From Aminobacter sp. AP02 (GTDB lineage: Bacteria; Pseudomonadota; Alphaproteobacteria; Rhizobiales; Rhizobiaceae): a DNA stretch of 64,000 nt. The stretch lies in NCBI RefSeq assembly GCF_003148805.1, contig NZ_QGGX01000002.1, positions 62,001-126,000 of the forward strand, given 5' to 3'. Position numbers and translations under genes: made by a program. This document shows, piece after piece, positions 25,265 through 37,393 of the stretch. A model generated the notes under the pieces. That model did no database searches, was not told where the DNA came from, and worked only from the letters and a program-made list of their open reading frames with translations. Numbering within the stretch: the stretch's first letter is position 1; each line of letters begins with the position of its first letter.

Positions 25265-26016
25265 CCCCGGTCCTCAATGTCCAGGGCATGGTCAAGCGCT
25301 TCGGCGGCTTGCTTGCCACCGACCATGTCGACTTGACCGTCAAGCCTGGCGAGATCCATGCCCTGATTGGCCCCAACGGGGCCGGCAAGACGACGCTGAT
25401 CTCGCAGCTTATGGGCGAGCTCAAGCAGAACGAAGGCACGATCGAACTCGACGGCCAGCCGATCACAACCTTGCCGACGGCAAAGCGCGTGTCGATGGGG
25501 CTGGCCCGCACTTTCCAGATCACGTGCCTGCTGCCCGACTATACGGTGCTGGACAACGTCGCCATCGCAATCCAGGTGCGGCAGGGCCACAGCTTCCGCT
25601 TCTGGGGCAATGTCCGGCACGAGGCAGGCTTGCGTGAAGACGCGCGCAGCTATCTCGCCGGTGCGGGGCTCGCCGACCGTGCCGACGAGCTGGTCGCCAA
25701 CCTGTCGCATGGCGAGCAGAAACAGCTCGAGCTGGCGGTAGCGCTCGCCACCAAGCCGCGACTTTTGCTGCTGGACGAGCCGATGGCCGGTCTCGGCCAT
25801 CTCGAAAGCCAGCAGATGATCGAAATGCTGCGCGGCCTCAAGAATCAGGTCTCGATGCTGCTGGTCGAGCACGACATGGAGGCGGTGTTTGCGCTCGCCG
25901 ACCGCATTTCGGTGCTGGTCTATGGCCGGATCATTGCCACCGGCTCGGTCGACGAGATCAGGGACAATCCCGAGGTCCGCACCGCCTATCTGGGCGAGGG
26001 AGACGAGCTATGCTGA
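25261..26016 (+). CDS. livG: Branched-chain-type ABC ATPase LivG
   Basis: A 251-residue ABC ATPase with Walker A (GPNGAGKTTLISQL), Q-loop (ARTFQITCLLPDYTVLDNV), signature (NLSHGEQKQLELAVALATKP), Walker B (LLLLDEPMAGLG) and H-loop (LLVEHDMEAVF). The long insert between the Q-loop and the signature is typical of LivG. The start at 25261 overlaps the livM stop. It energises uptake with LivF. Confidence 0.95.
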   Translation: MTPVLNVQGMVKRFGGLLATDHVDLTVKPGEIHALIGPNGAGKTTLISQLMGELKQNEGTIELDGQPITTLPTAKRVSMGLARTFQITCLLPDYTVLDNVAIAIQVRQGHSFRFWGNVRHEAGLREDARSYLAGAGLADRADELVANLSHGEQKQLELAVALATKPRLLLLDEPMAGLGHLESQQMIEMLRGLKNQVSMLLVEHDMEAVFALADRISVLVYGRIIATGSVDEIRDNPEVRTAYLGEGDELC

Positions 26017-26711
26017 GCGTCGCCAAACTGCAGTCGGCCTATGGGCGGAGCCAGGTGCTTTTCGATGTCGCGCTGGAGATCGGCGATGGCGAGGTGGTGA
26101 CCTTGCTCGGCCGCAACGGCATGGGCAAGACAACCACGGTCAAGTCGATCATGGGCCTGCTCAAGCCGCTGTCGGGCGAGGTCAGCTTCGGCGGCCGCGA
26201 TGTTTGCGGTGCCACGCCCGAGACCGTGGCGCGGCTTGGCGTCGGCCTCGTGCCGGAGGGACGCCAGGCGTTCTCCACGCTGACAGTACGCGAAAACCTC
26301 GTTGCCACCGCCGCCAATCGTCTTGGCCGCAAGGATGCCTGGACGCTGGAGCGCGTCTACGCGCTGTTTCCGCGCCTGCGCGAACGCGCCAGCCAGGCAG
26401 CGGGCACGCTATCGGGCGGCGAGCAGCAGATGCTGGTCGTCGGCCGCGCGCTGATGACAAACCCCAAGCTGCTGATCCTCGATGAGGCGACCGAAGGGCT
26501 CGCCCCGGTGATCCGCGCCGAGATCTGGGCCTGCATCGAGGCGCTGAAGGCCGAAGGGCAGTCGATCCTGTTGATCGACAAGAATCTCAACGTGCTGAAG
26601 CGGCTCGCCGATCGCCATTACATTTTGGAGAAGGGCCGCACAGTCTGGTCCGGCACCGGCGACGACCTGACCCGCAACGCCGAACTGGTGCAGCGTTATG
26701 TCGGGCTCTGA
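26010..26711 (+). CDS. livF: Branched-chain-type ABC ATPase LivF
   Basis: A 233-residue ABC ATPase with Walker A (GRNGMGKTTTVKSIMGL), the LivF hallmark GLVPEGRQAFSTLTVRENL, signature (TLSGGEQQMLVVGRALMTNP), Walker B (LLILDEATEGLAP) and a D-loop. The usual H-loop histidine is replaced (ILLIDKNLNVLKR in place of IVEQN), a substitution seen in some Liv-like systems. It overlaps livG by seven bases and the next gene by 14. Confidence 0.94.
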   Translation: MLSVAKLQSAYGRSQVLFDVALEIGDGEVVTLLGRNGMGKTTTVKSIMGLLKPLSGEVSFGGRDVCGATPETVARLGVGLVPEGRQAFSTLTVRENLVATAANRLGRKDAWTLERVYALFPRLRERASQAAGTLSGGEQQMLVVGRALMTNPKLLILDEATEGLAPVIRAEIWACIEALKAEGQSILLIDKNLNVLKRLADRHYILEKGRTVWSGTGDDLTRNAELVQRYVGL

Positions 26712-27525
26712 CAAGCGGCAACGCCGGCTGCGGATCTGCTTCGTCGGCTGGGGCGCGATTGCCAGCCGCGTCGGCGAACTGATCCGCGAGCGCAAGCCTG
26801 AAGGCGTCGAGATCGTTGCGGTTGCTGTCCGCGACGCTGGGCGCGAGCGTGGGAACCTTCCTCAAGGTGCGCGGCTGATCTCCGATCCGCAAGACCTTGC
26901 CGGGCTCGACATGGACATGGTGATCGAGGCCGCTGGCCGGCCGGCCGTCGCCCTTTGGGGCGAGGCGGCATTGCGGCATGGCGCAAGCCTTGTCGTCTCC
27001 TCCACCAGCGCCTTCTGCGACGACGCACTCTACGAGCGGCTGCTTGGCGTGGCCTGCGAGACCGGCAGCCGTATCCTCGTTCCCTCGGGCGCGCTCGGCG
27101 ACCTCGGAGCGCTGGTCGCCGCCTCCATCCTGCCGATCGACGAGGTCACGCACACCATCGTCAAGCCGCCTTTGGCCTGGCTGGGTACCAAGGCAGCCGA
27201 GACCGTCGATCTCGACACGCTTGCGGAACGCACTGTGTTCTTTACCGGCACGGCGCGTCAGGCGGCGGATGCGTTTCCCCAAAACGCCAATGTCGCCGTC
27301 ATTTCCGCTTTGTCGGGTATCGGCCTCGACCGCACGCGCATCGTGCTGGTGGCCGATCCGGCAGCGGTGCGCAACGTCCACGAGGTCAGCGCCTCCGGTG
27401 CCTTTGGCCGCCTTGACCTGCGCCTCGAAAACGAGCCGCTCAAAGACAATCCGAAATCATCCGAGATGACCACGCTCAGCCTCGTCAGGCTTATCGAAAA
27501 CCAGCTTGCCCCCCTTGTGCGTTAG
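26698..27525 (+). CDS. L-aspartate dehydrogenase-like oxidoreductase
   Basis: A 275-residue NAD(P)-binding protein of the aspartate dehydrogenase (NadX/DUF108) family. The Rossmann opening RICFVGWGAIASRVGELI is followed by the family core FPQNANVAVISALSGIGLDR and the late motif NEPLKDNPKSSEMTTLS. Family members oxidise aspartate to iminoaspartate or act on related amino acids. In this operon it could handle an amino or imino intermediate from a ring-opened aminocarboxylate; NAD biosynthesis is the alternative. It overlaps livF by 14 bases, so it is clearly part of the same transcript. Confidence 0.85.
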   Translation: MSGSDKRQRRLRICFVGWGAIASRVGELIRERKPEGVEIVAVAVRDAGRERGNLPQGARLISDPQDLAGLDMDMVIEAAGRPAVALWGEAALRHGASLVVSSTSAFCDDALYERLLGVACETGSRILVPSGALGDLGALVAASILPIDEVTHTIVKPPLAWLGTKAAETVDLDTLAERTVFFTGTARQAADAFPQNANVAVISALSGIGLDRTRIVLVADPAAVRNVHEVSASGAFGRLDLRLENEPLKDNPKSSEMTTLSLVRLIENQLAPLVR

Positions 27526-27549
27526 CCGCCAAGGACCATGGAGACTATC

Positions 27550-28989
27550 ATGACGAAAACTTACCCCGACCTCATGCTTTACATCGGCGGCTTCTGGCGC
27601 AAGACCGTCGACACCCAGCCTGTGCTCAATCCGGCTGACGAAACCGTCATTGGCGCGGTGCCGGTCGCCACGCGCGCGGACCTCGACGATGCACTCGATG
27701 CCGCGGCCAAAGGCTTTGACGTGTGGCGCAAGACCTCGCCGGCGAAGCGCGCAGAGATCATCCTCAGGGCGTCCCAGCTGATGCGCAAGCGCATCGACGA
27801 GATCGCACATGCCATCACCCTGGAGCACGGCAAGCCGCTCGCCCAGGCTCGTCTCGAGGTCATTCGCGGCTGCGAATTCTTCGAGTGGGACGCGGCCGAG
27901 GGCCAGCGCACCTATGGCCGCGTCATCCCGAGCGAGCCGGGTATCAAATACATCGTGCACCACCAGCCCATCGGCACGGTCGCGGCGTTTTCGCCGTGGA
28001 ACTTCCCGATGAGCCAGCCCTCGCGCAAGATCGCCGGCGCGCTTGCCGCCGGCTGCTCGATCATCCTGAAGGCGGCGGAAGAAACGCCTGCCGGCGCCTT
28101 CCATATAGCGCGTGCGTTCCACGACGCGGGCCTGCCTGCCGGCGTCTTCAATCTGGTCTTCGGCGTGCCTGCGGACATTTCGGGATACCTCATTCCCCAG
28201 AGCCAGGTCAGGCTGGTCGCCTTCACCGGCTCGACTGCGGTCGGCAAGCACCTGACCGAAATGGCGGCGCGCCACATGACGCCGGTGCTGATGGAACTCG
28301 GTGGACATGCGCCTGTCATCGTCTGCGACGACGTCGACCCTGTCGCTGCCGCGATCGCCTCTGCAGTGCGCAAGGCGCGTAATTCCGGCCAGGTCTGCAC
28401 CTCGCCGACGCGCTTTTACGTGCAGGAGCGCATCTATGAAGCCTTCACCAAGGCATTCGCCGAGACAGCCCGTGCGATCACCGTCGGCAACGGCCTGGAT
28501 GCGGTCACCCAGATGGGGCCGGTGGCGAACCATCGCCGGATCGAAGCGCTGGAAGCGCTGACGGCGGACGCACGCGCCAAGGGCGCCCGCGTGCTGACGG
28601 GCGGCGAGCGGCTCGGCAATCGCGGTTATTTCTTCCCCGTTACCACGATCTCCGACCTTCCGGACGACGCGCGCGCCATGCGCGAGGAGCCGTTCGGGCC
28701 GATGGCGCTGATCAATCCCGTCGGCTCAGTCGAAGAGGCCATCGAAAAGGCCAACGCGCTGCCCTTCGGCCTGGCGGCCTACGCGTTTACGCACAACGCT
28801 CGCACCGCCGACCAGCTTGCGGAAGGGATCGAGGCGGGCAACTTCTCGATCAACACGCTGGAAGCGTCGGTTCCCGAAACGCCGTTCGGCGGCGTCAAGG
28901 AAAGCGGTTACGGCCGTGAAGGCGGCCTCGAAGGGCTGGCGCAGTACACCGTCATCAAGAACGTGTCGCACCGCATGACGATCGCCTGA
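27550..28989 (+). CDS. NAD(P)-dependent aldehyde dehydrogenase
   Basis: A 479-residue ALDH of the succinate-semialdehyde / aminomuconate-semialdehyde type. Motifs are the cofactor site AAFSPWNFPMSQPSRKIAG, FTGSTAVGKHL, the general base in LMELGGHAP and the catalytic Cys in RNSGQVCTSPTRF. The start at 27550 is preferred since GGAG lies six bases before it; an ATG at 27538 is too close to its own ribosome site. It ends the 10-gene row. Oxidation of a semialdehyde formed downstream of the ring-opening dioxygenase is the likely job. Confidence 0.9.
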   Translation: MTKTYPDLMLYIGGFWRKTVDTQPVLNPADETVIGAVPVATRADLDDALDAAAKGFDVWRKTSPAKRAEIILRASQLMRKRIDEIAHAITLEHGKPLAQARLEVIRGCEFFEWDAAEGQRTYGRVIPSEPGIKYIVHHQPIGTVAAFSPWNFPMSQPSRKIAGALAAGCSIILKAAEETPAGAFHIARAFHDAGLPAGVFNLVFGVPADISGYLIPQSQVRLVAFTGSTAVGKHLTEMAARHMTPVLMELGGHAPVIVCDDVDPVAAAIASAVRKARNSGQVCTSPTRFYVQERIYEAFTKAFAETARAITVGNGLDAVTQMGPVANHRRIEALEALTADARAKGARVLTGGERLGNRGYFFPVTTISDLPDDARAMREEPFGPMALINPVGSVEEAIEKANALPFGLAAYAFTHNARTADQLAEGIEAGNFSINTLEASVPETPFGGVKESGYGREGGLEGLAQYTVIKNVSHRMTIA

Positions 28990-29050
28990 CGCAGGCGGGC
29001 AAAGTGGCCGGTGCCCGCCCGGGCATCGGCCGTCTCAACACCGTTGCAGG

Positions 29051-31110
<2,060 letters not shown>

Positions 31111-31127
31111 AGCTGGGTCCCTAAGGT

Positions 31128-31982
31128 TCAGGCGGCGACGACGCGCTGCCGCTGGGTGCCGAGGCCTTCGATACCGAGGGTCATCGTCTGGCCGGCCTTG
31201 AGATAGACGGGTGGCTTCTGGCCGAGGCCGACGCCGGGCGGCGTGCCGGTGGAGATGACGTCTCCGGCCTGCAGGCTCATGAAGCGGCTGAGATAGGATA
31301 CGACCTGTTGGACCGTGAAGATCATCGTCTTGGTCGAGCCGTCCTGGAAACGCTTGGCGTCGACGTCGAGCCACATCTTGAGGTTCTGCGGGTCGGCGAT
31401 CTCGTCAGCCGTGACCATCCATGGGCCGGTCGGGCCGAAGGTGTCGCAGCCCTTGCCCTTGTCCCAGGTGCCGCCGCGCTCGATCTGGTATTCGCGTTCG
31501 GAGACGTCGTTGATGACGCAGTAGCCGGCGACGTGGGACATGGCGTCGGCTTCGTCGATGTAGCGGCCGGGCTTGCCGATGACGACGCCGAGCTCGACTT
31601 CCCAGTCGGTCTTGAGCGAGCCGCGCGGGATTTCGACGTCGTCGTCGGGACCGACGATGGCCGACGTCCACTTGTTGAAGACGATGGGCTCGGCGGGAAT
31701 TGCAGCGCCGGTTTCGGCGGCGTGGTCGGCATAGTTGAGCCCGATGCAGATGAATTTTCCGATGCGGCCGACGCAGGCGCCGAGACGCAGATCCTCCTGG
31801 GGCGTGCCGGCGACGAGCGGCAGCGTCTGGGGATCGATGCCGCGCAGGCGGGCAAGGCCTTCAGGCGTCAGCACGTCGCCGGCGATGTCGTCGACGATGC
31901 CCGAGAGGTCGCGGACGCGGCCGGTGGAGTCGAGAATGCCGGGCTTTTCGTTGCCCTTGGGGCCGTAGCGGAGCAGTTTCAT
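31128..31982 (-). CDS. 2,4-Diketo-3-deoxy-L-fuconate hydrolase (FAH family)
   Basis: A 284-residue fumarylacetoacetate-hydrolase-fold enzyme: start MKLLRYGPKGNEKPG, core CIGLNYADHAAETGA, metal ligands in DWEVELGVVIGKPGRYIDEA and GYCVINDVSEREYQIE, and STGTPPGVGLGQKPP near the end. In the non-phosphorylating fucose or rhamnose route this family splits the diketo acid into pyruvate and lactate. The start at 31982 has AAGGTG six bases upstream; an ATG at 31991 lies inside that spacing. It lies between the receptor and dehydratase genes. Confidence 0.9.
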   Translation of the reverse strand: MKLLRYGPKGNEKPGILDSTGRVRDLSGIVDDIAGDVLTPEGLARLRGIDPQTLPLVAGTPQEDLRLGACVGRIGKFICIGLNYADHAAETGAAIPAEPIVFNKWTSAIVGPDDDVEIPRGSLKTDWEVELGVVIGKPGRYIDEADAMSHVAGYCVINDVSEREYQIERGGTWDKGKGCDTFGPTGPWMVTADEIADPQNLKMWLDVDAKRFQDGSTKTMIFTVQQVVSYLSRFMSLQAGDVISTGTPPGVGLGQKPPVYLKAGQTMTLGIEGLGTQRQRVVAA

Positions 31983-32045
31983 TGAAATCACCTTGTTTGG
32001 AAGAGCCGGAGGCGGCGAGCCGCCTCCGGGTGGTTTGGACCAGGA

Positions 32046-32993
32046 TCAGTCGTACAGGACGGCTGCGATCTCAGGCTTATCGATGTTGGTCTTGTCATAG
32101 TAGTAGAAGCCGGTGTCGATGTTCTTTTCGACGGCTTCACCCTTGGCTGCCTTGACCGCAGCTTCGACGGTCTTGTAGCCGATGCCAACCGGGTTCTGGG
32201 TGATGGCGCCGGCCATCTGGCCGTCGCGGATTGCCTGCTTCTGCTGGGCGCCGGAATCGTAGCCGATGATGACCAGCTGACGGCCCAGTTCCTTGGCGCC
32301 GTTGACGACGCCGATGGCCGAGCCTTCGTTGGCACCGAACATGCCCTTGAGGTCCGGATTGGCCTGCAGGATCGCCTTGGTGATCTCGGTCGACTTGAGA
32401 TGATCGCCCTCGCCATATTCGATGGCGACGATCTCGATCTTGGGATGGGCTTCCTTCATGCGGTTGACGAAGCCGTCGCGACGGTCGACGCCGGTGCGGC
32501 TGGTCTGGTCATGCACGACAAGCGCCACCTTGCCTTCGTCGCCGATCAGTTCGGCCATCTTGTCGGCGGCGAGGGACGCGGCCGCGATGTTGTTGGTCGA
32601 GGCGGTGGCGACCGGAATGTCGCTGTCGACGCCGGAGTCGAAGGCGACGACCGGTATCTTGGCATCCTTGGCCTGCTGCAGCAGCGGGATCGCCGCCTGG
32701 CTGTCGAGGGCCGCGAAACCGATCGCCGCCGGCTTCTTGGCAAGCGCCGCGGCCAGCATGTCGATCTGGCGGTCGACCTGCGTTTCCGAATCCGGGCCTT
32801 CGAAGGTGACAGTGACGCCGAGATCGGTGGCGGCCTTGTCGGCACCCGCCTTCACGGCCTGCCAGAACTGATGCTGGAAGCCCTTGGAGATCAGCGGGAT
32901 GTACATCTTGTCCTGGGCCAGTGCCATGGTCGAGCCGTAGCCGAGGATCGTCATGGCGCTTAGGGCGCCGAGCATTGTGCGTCTGGTGAACAT
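32046..32993 (-). CDS. Sugar ABC transporter substrate-binding protein
   Basis: A 315-residue RbsB-type periplasmic receptor with a signal peptide (MLGALSAMTILGYGSTMALA) and the fold markers KMYIPLISKGFQHQFWQAVK, VAFDSGVDSDIPVATASTNN and FGANEGSAIGVVNGAKELG. It belongs to the CUT2 family that carries monosaccharides. GGAGG precedes the start. Within an operon that encodes every step of fucose oxidation, L-fucose is the probable ligand. Confidence 0.93.
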   Translation of the reverse strand: MFTRRTMLGALSAMTILGYGSTMALAQDKMYIPLISKGFQHQFWQAVKAGADKAATDLGVTVTFEGPDSETQVDRQIDMLAAALAKKPAAIGFAALDSQAAIPLLQQAKDAKIPVVAFDSGVDSDIPVATASTNNIAAASLAADKMAELIGDEGKVALVVHDQTSRTGVDRRDGFVNRMKEAHPKIEIVAIEYGEGDHLKSTEITKAILQANPDLKGMFGANEGSAIGVVNGAKELGRQLVIIGYDSGAQQKQAIRDGQMAGAITQNPVGIGYKTVEAAVKAAKGEAVEKNIDTGFYYYDKTNIDKPEIAAVLYD

Positions 32994-33093
32994 GTTTCCT
33001 CCGATTGAACTTTGGTTGATCGTTGCCGGGGAGCGCTCTCGCTCTCTTCTTGGTGTTGGCGCAGGGCGATGCACTGCGCGAAGCAAGCCTTCC

Positions 33094-34089
33094 TCAAAGC
33101 CTGCGGCGCCGCAGAATGTCGGTGTAGACGGCGAGAATGATGATCGAGCCGGTGACGACGGTCTGCCATTCCTGGGCGACCGAAAGGATGCGCAGGCCGT
33201 TGGCGAGCACGGAGATGATGAGCGCGCCGATGAGCGTGCCGATGATGGTGCCGCGGCCACCCGACAGCGAGGTGCCGCCGATGACGACCGCTGCGATGGC
33301 GTCGAGTTCGTATCCCTGGCCAAGCGCCGGCTGGGCCGAGTTGAGGCGCGAGGCGATCAGCAGGCCAGCGACCCCGCAGATGCTGCCGGCAAGCGCGTAG
33401 ACGGCAATCTTCCAGCGGTCGGTGTTGACGCCGGAAAGGCGCACGGCCTCCTCGTTCGATCCGAGCGCGAAGGTGAAACGGCCTAGAATGGTGCGCTCGA
33501 GGATGAAGCTCGTCGCAATCGCCACCAGAAACAGGATCAGCACGCCGTTGGGGATAGGCAGGCCGGGGATGACGGTGCCGATCAGCGAGCCTTGCGAGAT
33601 CTGGGTGAAGCCGGGCGTGTTGTTGAAATAGATCGGGCGCGTGCCTGAGATGACGAGGGACAGGCCCTTGAGGATCAGCATCATGCCGAGCGTGGCGATG
33701 AAGGGCGGGATCTTGAGCTTGGCAACGAAGGTGCCGGACAAGGTGCCGCTGGCAGCACCGGCGAGGATCGCGGCCAGCACGCCGAGGCCGAGCGGCATGC
33801 CCCAGAAGGTCAGCACCACGCCGGCGACGACCGCGCAAAAAGTCATCAGCGTGCCGACCGACAGGTCGATGCCGCCCGTTATGATCACAAGCGTCGCCGC
33901 GATTGCCAGCACGCCATTGACCGACGTCGCCTGCAGGATGGCGATGATGTTGGAGGTCTGCATGAAGTTGGGCGAGGCAAGGCTGAAGACGACGATCAGC
34001 GCGATCAGGCTGGCAAAGGCGAGCAGTCGGTGAGCGCCGGAGAATTTCGAGCCGATCGAGATCGTTCCGGTCGATGCGGTCGCACTCAT
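33094..34089 (-). CDS. Sugar ABC transporter permease (CUT2)
   Basis: A 331-residue RbsC-like permease with multiple membrane helices. Diagnostic motifs are [20 protein letters not shown] and the coupling region [20 protein letters not shown], followed by [20 protein letters not shown]. The start at 34089 overlaps the ATPase stop (ATGA). One hundred bases separate it from the receptor gene downstream. Confidence 0.94.
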   Translation of the reverse strand: MSATASTGTISIGSKFSGAHRLLAFASLIALIVVFSLASPNFMQTSNIIAILQATSVNGVLAIAATLVIITGGIDLSVGTLMTFCAVVAGVVLTFWGMPLGLGVLAAILAGAASGTLSGTFVAKLKIPPFIATLGMMLILKGLSLVISGTRPIYFNNTPGFTQISQGSLIGTVIPGLPIPNGVLILFLVAIATSFILERTILGRFTFALGSNEEAVRLSGVNTDRWKIAVYALAGSICGVAGLLIASRLNSAQPALGQGYELDAIAAVVIGGTSLSGGRGTIIGTLIGALIISVLANGLRILSVAQEWQTVVTGSIIILAVYTDILRRRRL

Positions 34090-35630
34090 TTGGCCTCTCC
34101 CTTTGCCGGCTTGGTATGTTTGTTGTTGTTCGCAGCGTCGCCGCGCAGCGTGGCGAGGTGCATGATCTCTTCCTGGCTGGCGCCGCCGGGCAGGACGCCG
34201 GTCAGGCGGCCTTCGCACATGACCGCAATGCGGTGGCTGAGCCTGAGAACCTCGGGCAGCTCGGACGAGATGACGATGATGGCGCGGCCCTGCTGGGCAA
34301 GCGCGTTCAGCAGCTTGTAGATTTCGTTCTTGGCGCCGACATCGATGCCGCGTGTCGGCTCGTCGAAGATCAGCACCTCGCAATCGCGCAACAGCCATTT
34401 GGCGATGACGATCTTCTGCTGGTTGCCACCGGAGAGCAGGCGAACTTCCTGCCGGTCTGACGGGGTCTTGATCGCAAGCTGGTCGATGTAGCGGCTTGCC
34501 GCGTCGTGCATCGCGGCTTCCTTCAGCAGGCCGCCGGGACCGGTGAAGCGGCGAAGGCTGGCCAGAACGACATTGTTGCGCACGTCCATGCCGGTGGCGA
34601 GGCCGAAATGCTTGCGATCCTCGGAGAGGTAGCCGATGCCGGCGCGCACGGCGTCCTGCGGCATGCGGATGTCGACCTTGTTGCCGTGCATGAAGATGTC
34701 GCCACTGTCGCGCCGGTCGGCGCCGAAGATGGCACGCGCAACCTCGGTGCGGCCGGCCCCCATCAGGCCGGCGAAACCGAGGATCTCGCCCTTGCGGACG
34801 GAAAAGCTGACATCGCGGATGACCGTGCCGCGATTGAGGTTCCTGACCGCCAGCACGACCTCGGAGTTTTCATGATCCGGCACATCGGGCCGCTCGTCGG
34901 TGAGGGCGCGGCCGACCATCATCGAGATGATCTTTTCGACCGGCGTCGTTTCGGCCGGCACGGTGCCGATGTATTCGCCGTCGCGCATGACGGTCACGCG
35001 GTCGGCAATGCGCTTCAGCTCATCCATCTTGTGCGAAATGTAGACGATGCCGACGCCCTCGGCCTTGAGGCGGGCGATGATGGCGAACAGCTCGTTGATC
35101 TCGGCGTCGTTCAAGGCGGCAGTCGGCTCGTCCATGATCAGCACGCGCGAGCGGTAGGACAGCGCCTTCGCGATCTCGACCATCTGCTGGCGGGCGATGG
35201 TCAGGCCACCGACGAGCGTGCGCGGATCGAGCTTCAAGTGCATACTGGCGAAGATCTCTGCGGCCTGGGCGTTGAGCTTGCCTTCATCGAGCAGCAGGCC
35301 GGCGGCCTTGCGCGGCTCGCGGCCGATGAACATGTTCTGCGCCGCCGTCAGATGCGGCATCAGGTTGAGTTCCTGATGGATGATGCCGATGCCGAGCTCC
35401 TGCGCCTGGCGTGGCGAGTTGATCTCGACCGGCTTGCCGTCGAGCAGGATTTCGCCGGCGTCGCGCCGGTAGATGCCGGCGAGGATCTTCATCATTGTCG
35501 ACTTGCCAGCGCCGTTTTCGCCCATCAGCGCATGGACTTCGCCTGACAGCAGTTCGAGCTGGGCGTTGTGCAGCGCACGCACGCCGGGGAACGACTTCTC
35601 GATGTCCTTCATGACGACGAGGGCGTTCAT
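34086..35630 (-). CDS. Sugar ABC transporter ATPase (RbsA/MglA type, two ABC domains)
   Basis: A 514-residue tandem ABC ATPase. The first domain has Walker [18 protein letters not shown], the sugar-type [20 protein letters not shown], and Walker [17 protein letters not shown]. The second has a degenerate Walker A ([16 protein letters not shown]), signature [16 protein letters not shown] and Walker [14 protein letters not shown], the usual asymmetry of CUT2 ATPases. It overlaps the lactonase stop and the permease start by four bases each, so the three are translationally linked. Confidence 0.95.
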   Translation of the reverse strand: MNALVVMKDIEKSFPGVRALHNAQLELLSGEVHALMGENGAGKSTMMKILAGIYRRDAGEILLDGKPVEINSPRQAQELGIGIIHQELNLMPHLTAAQNMFIGREPRKAAGLLLDEGKLNAQAAEIFASMHLKLDPRTLVGGLTIARQQMVEIAKALSYRSRVLIMDEPTAALNDAEINELFAIIARLKAEGVGIVYISHKMDELKRIADRVTVMRDGEYIGTVPAETTPVEKIISMMVGRALTDERPDVPDHENSEVVLAVRNLNRGTVIRDVSFSVRKGEILGFAGLMGAGRTEVARAIFGADRRDSGDIFMHGNKVDIRMPQDAVRAGIGYLSEDRKHFGLATGMDVRNNVVLASLRRFTGPGGLLKEAAMHDAASRYIDQLAIKTPSDRQEVRLLSGGNQQKIVIAKWLLRDCEVLIFDEPTRGIDVGAKNEIYKLLNALAQQGRAIIVISSELPEVLRLSHRIAVMCEGRLTGVLPGGASQEEIMHLATLRGDAANNNKHTKPAKGEAK

Positions 35631-36511
35631 GGGCGTCCTCCTTCGAGACCGTAGAAGCGTTCCGCCGTCCCAGACAGGATCTGCGTCCGCTCGTTCGCGC
35701 TTAGACCTTCCAGCAGGAGGCCGGTGACCTCGATCCAGAAGCCGAAGCTTGCAGCCAGGGTCAGGACGGGCCAGTCTGATCCCCAGACGATGCGGCGGGG
35801 ACCGAACCACGCCAGCAGCTTCTCGACGGTTGGCCTCAGCGCCGCTACGGCTTTTTCAGGCGTGGAGCGAAGCTCGGCGGGCAGTTCGGTGAGCAGGCCG
35901 GAAAGCTTGCAGTGCACTTGCGGGTGCCGGGCGAGGGCGGCCATGCCGGTCTCCCACAAGGCATGGCGGGGGTCATTGGCTTCAGCCGCAAGCGCGGGTT
36001 TGGCAGCATGGTCGATGATGACCGGAAGGTCGGGGTTCGCATCGACGAAACGCTTCAGTGCCGCGAGATGCTGGGGCATGACCAGCGCGTCGAAGCGCAG
36101 GCCAAGCCGCTTCAGCGCGGCGATCGCTTCCGGGTGCGGGCGGGTGGCGATCCAGTCGGGATCTTCGAGGTCCTGCAGCATCGGCCGCACGCCCTTGAGC
36201 AGCGGGTCTTTCGCCAGGTGCTCCAATGACGCCACGCTTTCGGCGGCCGACAGATCGACCCAGCCGACAACGCCCGCAACTGCTTTGTCTTCGTGTCCCT
36301 GATCAAGCAGGAACTGTGTTTCCGCCTCGGTCGGGGCCGCCTGGACAAGGATGCGCTGGCCTATGCCAGCCGTGTCGGCGAGGGGCCGCATGTCGGCGGC
36401 GCCAAAGTCGCGATAGATCGGCGCGAGATGGGCGGCATCCGGCGTCAGCCAGCCATAGTCGCCGCGCCGGAGCGTCCAGTAGTGACAGTGGCCGTCGATC
36501 CTTTCGATCAT
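35627..36511 (-). CDS. L-fuconolactonase-type amidohydrolase
   Basis: A 294-residue amidohydrolase-superfamily (COG3618) protein: [18 protein letters not shown] at the N-terminus with the paired metal His, [41 protein letters not shown] and the final [16 protein letters not shown]-fuconolactonases open the L-fucono-lactone made by the dehydrogenase. It lies 14 bases after the second SDR gene and overlaps the ATPase gene. Confidence 0.9.
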   Translation of the reverse strand: MIERIDGHCHYWTLRRGDYGWLTPDAAHLAPIYRDFGAADMRPLADTAGIGQRILVQAAPTEAETQFLLDQGHEDKAVAGVVGWVDLSAAESVASLEHLAKDPLLKGVRPMLQDLEDPDWIATRPHPEAIAALKRLGLRFDALVMPQHLAALKRFVDANPDLPVIIDHAAKPALAAEANDPRHALWETGMAALARHPQVHCKLSGLLTELPAELRSTPEKAVAALRPTVEKLLAWFGPRRIVWGSDWPVLTLAASFGFWIEVTGLLLEGLSANERTQILSGTAERFYGLEGGRP

Positions 36512-36525
36512 GGCCGCCGCCTCGC

Positions 36526-37275
36526 CTAGATGGTGACGCCGCCGTCGACCAGGACTGCCTGGCCGGTGACGAAGCGGGATTCATCGGACAACAAATAGAC
36601 CACCAGCGGTGCGATATCGTCGACGGTGGCCAGCCGGCCGATCGGCTGGCGGGCGATGAAGTCCTTCTCCGCCTGTACCGGATCGGCGGCAGAGGCGATG
36701 CGGCCACGCAGCGACGGCGTGTCGACGGTGCCGGGACACAGCGCATTGCAGCGGATGCCGCGGCGGACATAGTCGGCGGCCATGCCCTTGGTGAAGCCGA
36801 TCACCGCAGCCTTGGTCGCGCCATAGAGCAAGCGGTTGGGGAAGCCTTTGATCGAGGACGCCATCGAGGCCATGTTGAGAATGGCGACGCCACCGGTCTT
36901 TTCCGCCTGCTCCAGCATGCCGGGCAGGAAGGCCTTTGTGGTGCGGTACATGCTCTTGACGTTGAGGTCGAAGCTGAAATCCCAGTCTTCGTCGCTGCAG
37001 TCCAAAATGGTGCCGTTGTGCACGAAGCCGGCGCAGTTGAAGAGCCCGTCGAGCGCTGGCTGCTGCTTGGCGAAGGCGGCAACGGCCGCGCCGTCGCGCA
37101 CATCCAGACGATGAGTCTCGATGCGGCTGCTTTCAGCGGCAAGTGCCGCCAGCGCCTGGTCGTTAATGTCGGTCGCAATGACGTGTGCGCCCTCTTTGGC
37201 GCAGGCCAGTGCACTGGCGCGGCCGATGCCCTGGGCGGCGGCGGAAATGAAGATGCGTTTCCCGCTCAATCGCAT
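36526..37275 (-). CDS. 2-Keto-3-deoxy-L-fuconate 4-dehydrogenase (SDR family)
   Basis: A 249-residue SDR beginning MRLSGKRIFISAAAQGIGRA, with LFNCAGFVHNGTILDCSDED, the active-site LLYGATKAAVIGFTKGMA and the end FVTGQAVLVDGGVTI. The sequence NMASMASSIKGFPNRLLYG and GTVDTPSLRGRI match ketodeoxyfuconate dehydrogenases. It makes the 2,4-diketo acid that the FAH hydrolase splits. It is the first gene of the fucose operon, with GGAGGAGG just upstream of the ATG, and is divergent from the IclR gene. Confidence 0.9.
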   Translation of the reverse strand: MRLSGKRIFISAAAQGIGRASALACAKEGAHVIATDINDQALAALAAESSRIETHRLDVRDGAAVAAFAKQQPALDGLFNCAGFVHNGTILDCSDEDWDFSFDLNVKSMYRTTKAFLPGMLEQAEKTGGVAILNMASMASSIKGFPNRLLYGATKAAVIGFTKGMAADYVRRGIRCNALCPGTVDTPSLRGRIASAADPVQAEKDFIARQPIGRLATVDDIAPLVVYLLSDESRFVTGQAVLVDGGVTI

Positions 37276-37319
37276 AACCGTTGCCTCCTCCCAGCAAACT
37301 GCTTGCGTCTGTCTATATA

Positions 37320-37344
37320 CGAACATACTATTCATAAATGAACC
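37320..37344. promoter_or_regulatory. Candidate IclR operator between regulator and fucose operon
   Basis: In this 118-base divergent gap lies TTCAT-AA-ATGAA (37331-37342), an inverted repeat, preceded by GAACATACTATTC in which GAA and TTC are also mirrored. The gap is AT-rich compared with its surroundings. Its place between an IclR gene and its likely target makes it a binding-site candidate. Confidence 0.4.
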
Positions 37345-37393
37345 GACCTTGCAACGGGAAATGTGAGGCGGTCGACCGGGAGGATTTCGAGCG

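Noticed and set aside
28990-29050. GGCGGGC...GCCCGCC hairpin as terminator between the ALDH and fucose dehydrogenase genes.
   Set aside because: No T-run on either strand and a long loop; could be incidental in GC-rich DNA.
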